Shown in pieces: positions 54,835 through 63,558 of a stretch of DNA of 64,000 bases (positions are counted from its first letter, which is position 1; every line of letters starts with the position of its first letter). The translations under genes and the position numbers were made by a program. The DNA lies in NCBI RefSeq assembly GCF_000195295.1, contig NC_015388.1:372001-436000 (forward strand), given 5' to 3'. The notes under the pieces are model-generated. The model did not search any database. It had not been told where the DNA came from and worked only from the letters and a program-made list of their open reading frames with translations. The stretch comes from Desulfobacca acetoxidans DSM 11109. Lineage in GTDB: Bacteria > Desulfobacterota > Desulfobaccia > Desulfobaccales > Desulfobaccaceae.

Positions 54835-55226
54835 AAGCCGATATGCGCGGCCCCCTCACCGAAATAAATATGACCCCCTTTGTGGATATTGTTCTGGTCA
54901 TCCTCATCATCTTTCTCCTGACGGCCACGGTGATGATGCCCCGCACCTTTGCCATCGCTCTGCCCAAGGCCACCCAGGCCGACAGGCTGGAGGGCGTTCC
55001 CATTATTATCAGCATCGACCGGGAGGGCAGTATTGCCATCAATGGAGTCAAGCTGGCGCAGGATGGCGACTTTGAGAAGGTCTTTACGGCCCAAAAACAG
55101 GGGAAAGAACCTCAGGCCATTATCGCCGCAGATACCGACAACCGCCATGGTCGGCTCATAGAGGTGATCGACCGTCTACGCGGTCTGAAGGTGGAACGCA
55201 TCGGCATCGAGGTGGAGCAGAAGTAG
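54831..55226 (+). CDS. exbD: ExbD/TolR-family protein
   Basis: A 131-residue partner of ExbB with one membrane span ([20 protein letters not shown], residues 17-36) that carries the proton-relay Asp (D19) after the EINMTPFVD family motif. The periplasmic domain shows [18 protein letters not shown]. The ATGA overlap with exbB couples their translation. Confidence 0.95.
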   Translation: MKADMRGPLTEINMTPFVDIVLVILIIFLLTATVMMPRTFAIALPKATQADRLEGVPIIISIDREGSIAINGVKLAQDGDFEKVFTAQKQGKEPQAIIAADTDNRHGRLIEVIDRLRGLKVERIGIEVEQK

Positions 55227-55229
55227 ATT

Positions 55230-56069
55230 ATGGAATGTCATTATCAGGAATGGATAAGCACCTGGAAAACCAAGGATAACTGGACCTGGGCAATTCTAGG
55301 CTCTCTATTGGTGCACGGCCTGCTCGTTGCCGGGATGCTGACGTCTTTTATGAGCCACCCTGCCAAAAAGTGCGTGGTGGTGCCGGTGGAAGCCATTGCC
55401 CTGGTGCCGGGGCCCAAGGGGGGCGGCGGCGGCCGGCCGGCGGCCGCCACCCGGCCCGAGGCGGTTCCTCCGAAGCCCTCACCGGTATGTCCCCCGGCCA
55501 GGCCTCAGGTCAAGCCTAAAACGGTGCTCAAAACCAGACTGGCTCCACCGCCACCGGAACCCACCATGGCGCCGGTGATCCCTACCCCGGCATCGCCTCC
55601 TGCCATAACCAGGGGCAAATCATCGCCTGCCACCGTCGCCGCCTGCCAGGCTGGCAGTTCCGGCGCCGCCGTTGGCAGCTCGGTATCTGGCCAGGGAGGC
55701 CGAGGAACCGGGGCCGGCGGCGGAGTTGGACCTGGCCGTGGACGAGGCTCCGGACCCGGTTCCGGACCCGGTTCCGCCCTCCAGGGCTATCTGCGGGAAA
55801 TCCGGCGGCTCCTGGAGAAACAAAAAGAATATCCCCTGATGGCCCGCCGCCGCAATATCCAGGGGATGGTAGTGGTAATGTTTACTATCGCCTCTGGCGG
55901 CCAGGTCGATGCATCACAGGTGAGCCGCTCCTCGGGTCATGACCTCTTGGACGAAGCCGCCCGGAACACCGTCCGCCGGGTCGGACGGTTCCCCCCCATC
56001 CCCGTCGACCTGAAGCGCCAGAAGTTGACCGTTGCGGTCCCCCTGGCATTTTGTTTGAACAACGAATAG
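55230..56069 (+). CDS. tonB: TonB-family energy transducer
   Basis: A 279-residue protein. Residues 17-40 are a membrane anchor (TWAILGSLLVHGLLVAGMLT, including the helix His typical of TonB). Residues 55-185 are a Pro-rich and then Gly/Ser-rich linker spanning the periplasm, with GPGRGRGSGPGSGPGSALQG near the end. The C-terminal domain (about 188-279) has YPLMARRRNIQGMVVVMFTI and LDEAARNTVRRVGRFPPIP. It starts three bases after exbD. It should contact the TonB receptor encoded at 45658. Confidence 0.94.
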   Translation: MECHYQEWISTWKTKDNWTWAILGSLLVHGLLVAGMLTSFMSHPAKKCVVVPVEAIALVPGPKGGGGGRPAAATRPEAVPPKPSPVCPPARPQVKPKTVLKTRLAPPPPEPTMAPVIPTPASPPAITRGKSSPATVAACQAGSSGAAVGSSVSGQGGRGTGAGGGVGPGRGRGSGPGSGPGSALQGYLREIRRLLEKQKEYPLMARRRNIQGMVVVMFTIASGGQVDASQVSRSSGHDLLDEAARNTVRRVGRFPPIPVDLKRQKLTVAVPLAFCLNNE

Positions 56070-57304
<1,235 letters not shown>

Positions 57305-57355
57305 TCAAAAGGAAAATGTCCTGGGAAAACATGCTGTCATGATACTCTTACCATT

Positions 57356-57391
57356 CCCTCTCACTCTTGGGAAGAGGATTAGGGCGAAGGG
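57356..57391. repeat. stem-loop intergenic element, nifH-nifI1 spacer
   Basis: CCCTCTCACTCTTGGGAAGA, then GGATTAGGGCGAAGGG. The arms pair (CCCTCT...AGAGG-type) and the tail AGGGCGAAGGG is the degenerate form of the AGGGTGAGG tail seen in the other spacers. Located 51 bases after the nifH stop. Confidence 0.6.
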
Positions 57392-57442
57392 CAATGTAGC
57401 CCTTTATTTTGGCAAAGACCGACACAATTTGGAGAAAGTATA

Positions 57443-57799
57443 ATGATTATGATTAGATCAGTCGTACGGCCCGAAAAAGTGGATGCCGTCCTGGCCGCCT
57501 TAATGGAAGCCGGGTTCCCTGCGGTAACCAAAATGTCAGTAGTGGGTCGGGGTAAGCAGCGGGGACTGAAGATCGGAGAGGTCACTTATGACGAAATCCC
57601 CAAGGAACTGCTGTTGACAGTGGTAAAGGATCAGGACAAGGATTTTGTCATCAAGACCGTCCTCAAGGCCGCCCGCACCGGCGACAAAGGCGCCTACGGC
57701 GACGGCAAAATCTTCGTCTCTCCGGTAGAAGAGGTATACACCATCAGCTCGGGCATCAAGGAATCCGCTTCCGGGGAAATCGAAGAGGTACAGCCATGA
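57443..57799 (+). CDS. nifI1: nitrogen regulatory PII-like protein NifI1
   Basis: A 118-residue PII-family protein that, with NifI2, switches nitrogenase off when ammonium is present. It begins MIRSVVRPEKVDAVLAALME, has the T-loop MSVVGRGKQRGLKIGEVTYD near residue 33, and GAYGDGKIFVSPVEEVYTI near residue 84. GGAGAAAG precedes it. Its place between nifH and nifD is diagnostic of the nifI1/nifI2 type found in methanogens and strict anaerobes. It overlaps nifI2 by four bases. Confidence 0.96.
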   Translation: MIMIRSVVRPEKVDAVLAALMEAGFPAVTKMSVVGRGKQRGLKIGEVTYDEIPKELLLTVVKDQDKDFVIKTVLKAARTGDKGAYGDGKIFVSPVEEVYTISSGIKESASGEIEEVQP

Positions 57800-58176
57800 A
57801 AGAGATCATGGCCATAGTACGCATCAATATGATGAACCAGACCAAAAAGGCCCTGGCCGAGGCCGGCATCTCTTCCATCACCGCCCGGGACGCCCTCGGA
57901 CGGGGTAAAGGCCTGGTTGATTTAACCCTGCTGGAAGGCGCCGAAAAGGGCTATGAAGAAGCCGTGGTCCAACTGGGACAGACTCAGCGTCTGGTCCCCA
58001 AGAGGGTCTTCTTCGTGGTCGTGCCGGACCGGCTGGTGCAGAAAACCGTGAACACGATCATTAAGGTAAATCGATCCGGCAAATCCGGGGATGGCAAGAT
58101 ATTTGTCATGCCGGTCCGGGATGCTGTCCGGGTGCGTACCGGCGAGTCCGGCGACCAGGTTTTGGATGAAGTCTGA
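57796..58176 (+). CDS. nifI2: nitrogen regulatory PII-like protein NifI2
   Basis: A 126-residue PII-family partner of NifI1. It has EIMAIVRINMMNQTKKALAE at the start, ITARDALGRGKG in the T-loop region, and the PII C-terminal NRSGKSGDGKIFVMPVRDAV. The ATGA overlap with nifI1 couples their synthesis. The complex is known to bind the MoFe protein and respond to 2-oxoglutarate and ATP in methanogens; the same is inferred here. Confidence 0.96.
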   Translation: MKEIMAIVRINMMNQTKKALAEAGISSITARDALGRGKGLVDLTLLEGAEKGYEEAVVQLGQTQRLVPKRVFFVVVPDRLVQKTVNTIIKVNRSGKSGDGKIFVMPVRDAVRVRTGESGDQVLDEV

Positions 58177-58210
58177 TAAATCTCGATTTCTCTCTTGAGG
58201 AGAATAATCC

Positions 58211-59863
58211 ATGTCCGAAGTTCTGGATACTATAAGCCCTAAACCGTCCGCCCTCCAGCCGATGGCAGTAAAAAAAGAGTTGCTGGAAAGGTATCCCACC
58301 AAAGTGGCGCGCAAACGGGCCAGGCAGATCATCATCAACGAGGTGGGACCAGACTGCTCGGTTCCGGAGATTCAGTCTAACGTCAGGACCATTCCTGGAA
58401 TTATCACCCAGCGGGGCTGTACCTACGCCGGTTGCAAGGGTGTGGTTTTGGGTCCAACCCGAGACATCGTTAACATCACCCACGGTCCCATAGGCTGCGG
58501 CTTCTATTCCTGGCTCACCCGCCGGAATCAGACCAAGCCGAACGGCCCCACCGATCACAACTTTATGACCTACTGCTTCTCCACCGACATGCAGGATGAG
58601 CAGATCATTTTCGGAGGCGAGAAGAAGCTGCGCCAGGCCATCCAGGAGGCCTATGACATCTTGAAACCCAAGGCCATTGCCATCTTCTCCACCTGCCCGG
58701 TAGGTCTGATCGGCGACGATGTGCATGCCGTGGCCCGGGAGATGAAAGAAAAACTCGGGATCAACGTCTTCGCCTTCAGTTGCGAGGGCTACAAGGGCGT
58801 CAGCCAGTCTGCCGGCCACCACATCGCCAATAATGGCATCTTCACCCACGTGGTGGGTCTGGACGATACGGTGTCGGAAGGCAAATTCAAGATTAATCTT
58901 CTGGGGGAGTACAACATCGGCGGCGACGCCTTTGAGATCGAGCGTCTCTTCAAGGACTGCGGCCTGACGCTTATCTCCACATTCAGCGGTAACTCCAGCT
59001 ATGATTATTTTACCAACTCTCACACCGCCGACCTCAATCTCATTATGTGTCACCGTTCTATCAACTATGTGGCCGAAATGATGGAGACCAAGTTCGGCAT
59101 TCCCTGGATCAAGATCAACTTTATCGGGGCGTCGGCTACTGCCAAGTCTCTCAGGAAGATTGCCGCATACTTCGAAGATGCTGAATTGGCGGCCCGGGTA
59201 GAGGAAGTCATTGCCCGGGAAATGCCCGCAGTCGAGGAGGTACGGGCCGAGGTCAAGACCAGGTGCGCCGGTAAACGCGCCATGCTCTTCGTAGGCGGCT
59301 CCCGGGCGCACCATTACCAGGAGCTCTTCCGGGAGATCGGCATGGAGATTGTCAGCGCCGGCTATGAATTCGCCCACCGAGACGATTATGAAGGCCGGCG
59401 GGTGCTGCCCAATATCAAGGTGGATGCCGACAGCCGCAATATTGAGGAACTGCACGTGGAACCGGACCCCAACCGCTACAAGGTCCGGATAAGTCCGGAA
59501 CAGATAGACCGTCTGGAAAAAACCGGCCTCAGACTCAAGGACTACGACGGTATGATGGCCGAAATGCCCAATGGCACTCTGGTTATCGACGATATCAGCC
59601 AGTTCGAGACCGAGAAGCTCATCGAAATCTTCCGGCCGGATATTGTCTGTGCCGGTATTAAAGAAAAGTACGCCATTCAAAAAAGCGGCACTCCCATGAA
59701 ACAGCTTCACAGCTATGACACTGGCGGACCGTACGCCGCGTTCAAAGGAGCCATCAACTTCTACCGGGAGATCGATCGGATGGTCAACAGCAAGGTCTGG
59801 AAATATCTGAAGGCCCCCTGGCAGGAGCACCCGGAATTGGCCGCTACATATGTGTGGGAATAA
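58211..59863 (+). CDS. nifD: nitrogenase MoFe protein alpha chain NifD
   Basis: A 550-residue alpha chain. P-cluster cysteines lie in QRGCTYAGCKGVV and HGPIGCGFYSW (near residues 73 and 96). The FeMo-cofactor ligands are Cys in LIMCHRSINYV (near residue 280) and His in KQLHSYDTGGPYAAFKGA (near residue 500). Compared with the 490-residue Azotobacter type, it has an extra segment at about residues 390-440 (PNRYKVRISPEQIDRLEK region), as in Clostridium, Chlorobium and Desulfovibrio NifD. Molybdenum rather than iron-only type is favoured because no anfG/vnfG gene lies between nifD and nifK. Confidence 0.96.
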   Translation: MSEVLDTISPKPSALQPMAVKKELLERYPTKVARKRARQIIINEVGPDCSVPEIQSNVRTIPGIITQRGCTYAGCKGVVLGPTRDIVNITHGPIGCGFYSWLTRRNQTKPNGPTDHNFMTYCFSTDMQDEQIIFGGEKKLRQAIQEAYDILKPKAIAIFSTCPVGLIGDDVHAVAREMKEKLGINVFAFSCEGYKGVSQSAGHHIANNGIFTHVVGLDDTVSEGKFKINLLGEYNIGGDAFEIERLFKDCGLTLISTFSGNSSYDYFTNSHTADLNLIMCHRSINYVAEMMETKFGIPWIKINFIGASATAKSLRKIAAYFEDAELAARVEEVIAREMPAVEEVRAEVKTRCAGKRAMLFVGGSRAHHYQELFREIGMEIVSAGYEFAHRDDYEGRRVLPNIKVDADSRNIEELHVEPDPNRYKVRISPEQIDRLEKTGLRLKDYDGMMAEMPNGTLVIDDISQFETEKLIEIFRPDIVCAGIKEKYAIQKSGTPMKQLHSYDTGGPYAAFKGAINFYREIDRMVNSKVWKYLKAPWQEHPELAATYVWE

Positions 59864-59943
59864 CCCGGTTCCCGGTCTTGGGTAACCCGGATCCTGATTT
59901 TAACCGGTTATATCGAACACCGAAGGTTTTTCGATTATTTTTT

Positions 59944-59980
59944 CCCTTTTCCCCCATACGGGGAGAGGGTCTGGGTGAGG
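59944..59980. repeat. stem-loop intergenic element, nifD-nifK spacer
   Basis: CCCTTTTCCCCCATACGGGG, then AGAGGGTCTGGGTGAGG. The CCCC/GGGG arms and the GGGTGAGG tail match the element family in the neighbouring spacers. It lies 80 bases after the nifD stop and 45 bases before the nifK start. Confidence 0.7.
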
Positions 59981-60025
59981 AGTGGCCCGGACAACAATCT
60001 GAGTATCAGACGTAAGGATAGCGCC

Positions 60026-61402
60026 ATGTTATTGAGACATACCCCAGATACAGTTGCCGAGCGGACGGCTTTGACCATTAATCCGGCCAAGACCTGCCAG
60101 CCCATCGGAGCCATGTACGCCGCTTTGGGAATTAACCGTTGCCTGCCGCATAGTCACGGTTCCCAGGGATGCTGCGCCTACCACCGCAGCACCCTGACCC
60201 GGCACTATAAGGAGCCGGTAATGGCGGGAACCAGTTCTTTTACCGAAGGCTCCTCGGTGTTTGGGGGGCAGGCCAATCTGCTTCAGGCCATCAACAATAT
60301 TTTCGCCATTTATGAACCAGAGGTCATCGCAGTGCACACCACCTGCCTGTCGGAGACCATTGGAGATGATATTACCCAGATCATTGCCAAGGCCAGGGAA
60401 GAGAATAAGATCCCCAAAGGGAAATATGTCATCCATGCCAACACCCCGAGCTACGTGGGCTCACATGTCACCGGCTTTGCCAACATGGTCAAGGGCATGG
60501 TTGATTATTTTGCCGCCGCTGACGGCCGCAAGGAAAACCGGATTAATATTATCCCCGGTTATGTGGAACCGGCTGACATGGAGGAGATCAAACGGATCGC
60601 CAGCGATATGGGGATATCCACTATCATGTTTCCGGATACATCCAATGTGCTTAACGGTCCCCAGACCGGGCGCTATGCCATGTTTCCCGCCGGCGGCGTT
60701 ACCGTAGCGGATCTGATCCGCACCGGCGGCAGCATGGGAACCGTCGCCCTGGGTCGATTGGCTTCCGGATTAGCCGCTCGAACTTTGGATGCTAAATGTA
60801 AGGTACCATGTGAAATCCTGGACCTGCCTATCGGTCTCATGGCCACAGACCGGTTCATCGACACCTTGCGACAGATCGCCGGGGTCTCCGTCCCCGACTC
60901 CCTGAACATCGAGCGGGGACGGCTCCTGGACGTCATGACCGACATGCACCAATACTTCTTCGGCCGCACAGCAGCCCTGGCCGGGGACCCGGATCAGTTG
61001 ATATCGCTGACGGAATTTCTGGTCTCGGTGGATATGTGGCCTATCCATATTGTCACCGGTACGCCCGGGAAAAAGTTCGAGTCTCGGATCAAGGAGATTA
61101 CCAAAGAGGTCCCCCATCCGGTGAACGTCAAGGCTACCGGCGACCTGTTCCTGTTGCACCAGTGGATTAAGAACGAACCCGTGGACCTGCTCATCGGCAA
61201 CACCTATATGAAGTATATCGCCCGGGATGAGGATATTCCCCTGGTACGCTTCGGCTTTCCGATCCTGGACCGCATTGGCCACATCTATTTTCCCACCATA
61301 GGATACCGGGGTGGTTTGCGTCTTTTGGAAAAAATCCTGGACGCCCTCCTGGACCGCCAGGACCGGGACGCGCCGGAGGAAAGCTTTGAACTGGTAATGT
61401 AA
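60026..61402 (+). CDS. nifK: nitrogenase MoFe protein beta chain NifK
   Basis: A 458-residue beta chain of the short form found in strict anaerobes. The N-terminal part has the P-cluster cysteine region KTCQPIGAMYAALGI and PHSHGSQGCCAYHRSTL; then SSVFGGQANLLQAI and HTTCLSETIGDD. Near the end GNTYMKYIARDEDIPLVRFG and FPILDRIGHIYFP are typical. The ATG at 60026 follows AAGGATAG; the frame extends back to 59975 without support. It is separated from nifD by a 162-base spacer with a stem-loop element. Confidence 0.96.
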   Translation: MLLRHTPDTVAERTALTINPAKTCQPIGAMYAALGINRCLPHSHGSQGCCAYHRSTLTRHYKEPVMAGTSSFTEGSSVFGGQANLLQAINNIFAIYEPEVIAVHTTCLSETIGDDITQIIAKAREENKIPKGKYVIHANTPSYVGSHVTGFANMVKGMVDYFAAADGRKENRINIIPGYVEPADMEEIKRIASDMGISTIMFPDTSNVLNGPQTGRYAMFPAGGVTVADLIRTGGSMGTVALGRLASGLAARTLDAKCKVPCEILDLPIGLMATDRFIDTLRQIAGVSVPDSLNIERGRLLDVMTDMHQYFFGRTAALAGDPDQLISLTEFLVSVDMWPIHIVTGTPGKKFESRIKEITKEVPHPVNVKATGDLFLLHQWIKNEPVDLLIGNTYMKYIARDEDIPLVRFGFPILDRIGHIYFPTIGYRGGLRLLEKILDALLDRQDRDAPEESFELVM

Positions 61403-61454
61403 TGAATGGCGGAACAGGCCGCCTGTCTCCTCACAACAGTACAACTTTTGCATC

Positions 61455-61497
61455 TTTCCTCCCCCCCTTCCAAGGAAATGGGCTGGGATGGGGGCTG
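61455..61497. repeat. stem-loop intergenic element, nifK-ferredoxin spacer
   Basis: A run of C (CCTCCCCCCCTTCC) followed by AAGGAAATGGGCTGGGATGG, GGGCTG. The arms TTTCC/GGAAA pair and the G-rich tail resembles the family tail. It lies 52 bases after the nifK stop and is the most diverged copy. Confidence 0.5.
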
Positions 61498-61517
61498 AAA
61501 ACAAGGGGTCCATAACT

Positions 61518-61823
61518 ATGGAAAAACCGGAATATCATATATTCGTCTGCATGAGTTTTCGCGGCTTGGAGCCGAAGGGCAAGTGCATCCGCAAAAATGC
61601 TCAAGAGCTGTTGAGCTATCTGGAGTCTGAGCTGGCCGACCGGGGCATGAACAACGTCATGGTATCAACCACCGGCTGTCTTAAGCTTTGTGATAAAGGT
61701 CCTGTTGTGGTGGTGTATCCCAACGGCTATTGGTATGCCGGAGTAGATGGAGAGGGCGCCGTCGACGCCATTCTTGATGCCCTGGAAAATGGTGGTGCAG
61801 CGCAGAATTATCTTCTCGCTTGA
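61518..61823 (+). CDS. thioredoxin-like [2Fe-2S] ferredoxin in the nif operon
   Basis: A 101-residue protein with four cysteines in the pattern Cys-x11-Cys (FVCMSFRGLEPKGKC) and, 43 residues on, Cys-x3-Cys (TTGCLKLCDKGP), typical of the thioredoxin-fold ferredoxins that accompany nif genes. It ends with YPNGYWYAGVDGEGAVDAIL. It may pass electrons to NifH or assist cofactor assembly. The ATG at 61518 is chosen over an upstream in-frame start at 61488. It lies between nifK and nifE; relatives usually have it elsewhere in the operon. Confidence 0.92.
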   Translation: MEKPEYHIFVCMSFRGLEPKGKCIRKNAQELLSYLESELADRGMNNVMVSTTGCLKLCDKGPVVVVYPNGYWYAGVDGEGAVDAILDALENGGAAQNYLLA

Positions 61824-61824
61824 T

Positions 61825-61927
61825 ATGAAAACAGTGGGCAGCGGCCGGTGAGCAGAAAAAAACATTATTGTCAACAACCGCCACGGTTCGGTTTCCATGC
61901 TTCGTTGTGTTCCTCAGAACATGATGA
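61825..61927 (+). repeat. dispersed intergenic repeat, copy C
   Basis: Begins two bases after the ferredoxin stop: GAAAACAGTGGGCAGCGGCC, GGTGAGCAG, A-rich stretch, ATTATTGT, CCGCCACGG, TTCATGCTTCG-like CCATGCTTCGTTGTG, TTCCTCAGAACATGATGA. Same family as copies at 5521 and 14841. The TGTTCCTCAGAACA segment can form a small hairpin. Confidence 0.78.
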
Positions 61928-62085
61928 TCTAGGTTCAAAGTTCGAAAAAATGAACAGGGTGGACACCGCTCTCCAAAATGAAACCGGTTTAAGGCCACAG
62001 TGGGTAGTAATCACCCACAAATCTTTCGCTGCAAGAAATCAATGTTTTTAACTCAGCACTCAGAACTCAAGCTGGGAGGATAATT

Positions 62086-63435
62086 ATGGAACCTGCAATC
62101 TTTTCCGAAAGGGCCGATCAGATTCACCGCGTGGGGGAACAGCCCTTTCGAATGGCCTGCAACCGAGAAAGCCTGGCCGGTGCCGTCAGTCAGCGGGCCT
62201 GTGTCTTCTGTGGATCGCGGGTAGTGCTTTATCCCATTGCCGACGCGCTGCATCTGGTTCACGGTCCCATCGGTTGCGCCGCCTATACCTGGGACATCCG
62301 GGGGGCGCTGTCCTCGGGTCCCGAACTGCATCGGCTCAGCTTTTCCACCGATCTTCAGGAAACCGACGTCATCTTCGGCGGGGAAAAGAAGCTTTATCGA
62401 GCCCTGGTGGAACTCATCGACCGGCATCATCCGGAAGCCGCCTTTGTCTACTCTACCTGCATTGTCGGGATTATCGGGGACGACCTGGAGGGCATCTGTA
62501 AAAAGGTCAGCCGGGAAAAGGGCCTACCGGTTATACCGGTACAATCCGAAGGCTTCAAGGGCAACAAACGGGCCGGCTACCACGCCGCCTGTCAGGCTAT
62601 CTTCAGACTGGTGGGTACGGGCAGTACCGAGGGCATCTCCCCCCACAGTCTCAACATCTTGGGAGACTTCAATCTGGCCGGTGAAATCTGGATTATCCGG
62701 GATTATTTCAAGCGCATGGGTCTGGAAGTGGTCGCCAATATCACCGGAGATGGGCGAGTTGGGGATCTCCAACGGGCCCACGGCGCGGCCTTGAATGTTG
62801 TCCAGTGTTCCGGAGCCACCATGGACCTGGCCAAGATGATGCAGCAAAAATATGGTATCCCCTTTATCCGGGTGTCCTACTTCGGGGTGGAAGATATGGC
62901 CGAATCTCTCTATAACGTGGCCCGGTTTTTCAAGGAACCGGGAATCATGACCCGTACCCGGGAAGTGGTCCGGGAGGAATTAATCTCTCTCTACCCCCAA
63001 TTGCAGAAATATCGAAAGGCCCTGTCCGGCAAAAAGGCCGCTATTTATGTGGGCGGCGCCTTCAAGGCCTTTTCTTTGGTCAAAGCCTTTCGGCTGTTGG
63101 GTATGCAGGTGGTCCTGGTTGGGTCGCAGACCGGGACCGAAGAGGATTATCGGGAATTGGAAGAAATAACCGACGATGGCACCATCATCGTGGATGACTC
63201 CAACCCCCTGGAGCTCACCAGCTTCCTAAAAGAAAAAAAGGTAGATATTTTCGTCGGCGGCGTCAAGGAACGTCCCATCGCCTATAAGCTCGGAGTAGGT
63301 TTCTGCGATCACAACCATGAACGCAAAGAACCCCTGGAGGGTTTCATCGGCATGCTCTACTTTGCCCGGGAAGTCTACAATACCGTCATGAGTCCGGTCT
63401 GGCGCTTTCTCCCCCGGCGATCGGCAAGCCATTGA
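62086..63435 (+). CDS. nifE: nitrogenase cofactor scaffold NifE
   Basis: A 449-residue NifD-like scaffold that, with NifN, matures the FeMo cofactor. The cysteine regions QRACVFCGSRVV and HGPIGCAAYTWDIRG correspond to NifD's, and RLSFSTDLQETDVIFGGEKK, YSTCIVGIIGDDLEGICK and NVVQCSGATMDLAKMMQQKY are typical of NifE. It ends SPVWRFLPRRSASH. CTGGGAGGATAATT gives a good ribosome site. A 262-base spacer with repeat copy C precedes it. Confidence 0.95.
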   Translation: MEPAIFSERADQIHRVGEQPFRMACNRESLAGAVSQRACVFCGSRVVLYPIADALHLVHGPIGCAAYTWDIRGALSSGPELHRLSFSTDLQETDVIFGGEKKLYRALVELIDRHHPEAAFVYSTCIVGIIGDDLEGICKKVSREKGLPVIPVQSEGFKGNKRAGYHAACQAIFRLVGTGSTEGISPHSLNILGDFNLAGEIWIIRDYFKRMGLEVVANITGDGRVGDLQRAHGAALNVVQCSGATMDLAKMMQQKYGIPFIRVSYFGVEDMAESLYNVARFFKEPGIMTRTREVVREELISLYPQLQKYRKALSGKKAAIYVGGAFKAFSLVKAFRLLGMQVVLVGSQTGTEEDYRELEEITDDGTIIVDDSNPLELTSFLKEKKVDIFVGGVKERPIAYKLGVGFCDHNHERKEPLEGFIGMLYFAREVYNTVMSPVWRFLPRRSASH

Positions 63436-63510
63436 ACCGACACCTCTAGCACAATGCTCGCTAAGCAAAAAATATCGAGGGTTTCTCTGGCAGGCGTTCC
63501 AACCTTTCTT

Positions 63511-63553
63511 CTCCCCTTTTCCTTCAAGGGAAGGGGGTCAGGATCAGGGTGAG
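63511..63553. repeat. stem-loop intergenic element, nifE-nifN spacer
   Basis: CTCCCCTTTTCCTTCAAGGG, then AAGGGGGTCAGGATCAGGGT and GAG. CCCCTTTTCCTT pairs with AAGGGAAGGGG around a short loop. The tail CAGGGTGAG sits six bases before the nifN ATG and may serve as its ribosome site. Confidence 0.7.
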
Positions 63554-63558
63554 ATACC

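Noticed and set aside
58106-59830. 574-codon minus-strand open frame opposite nifD
   Set aside because: It is antisense to a fully supported nifD; its product has no recognisable domain, and long antisense frames are expected from the codon bias of these genes.
58211-61402. Alternative (vanadium or iron-only) nitrogenase
   Set aside because: No delta-subunit gene lies between the alpha and beta genes and nifE/nifN follow, so a molybdenum type is favoured.
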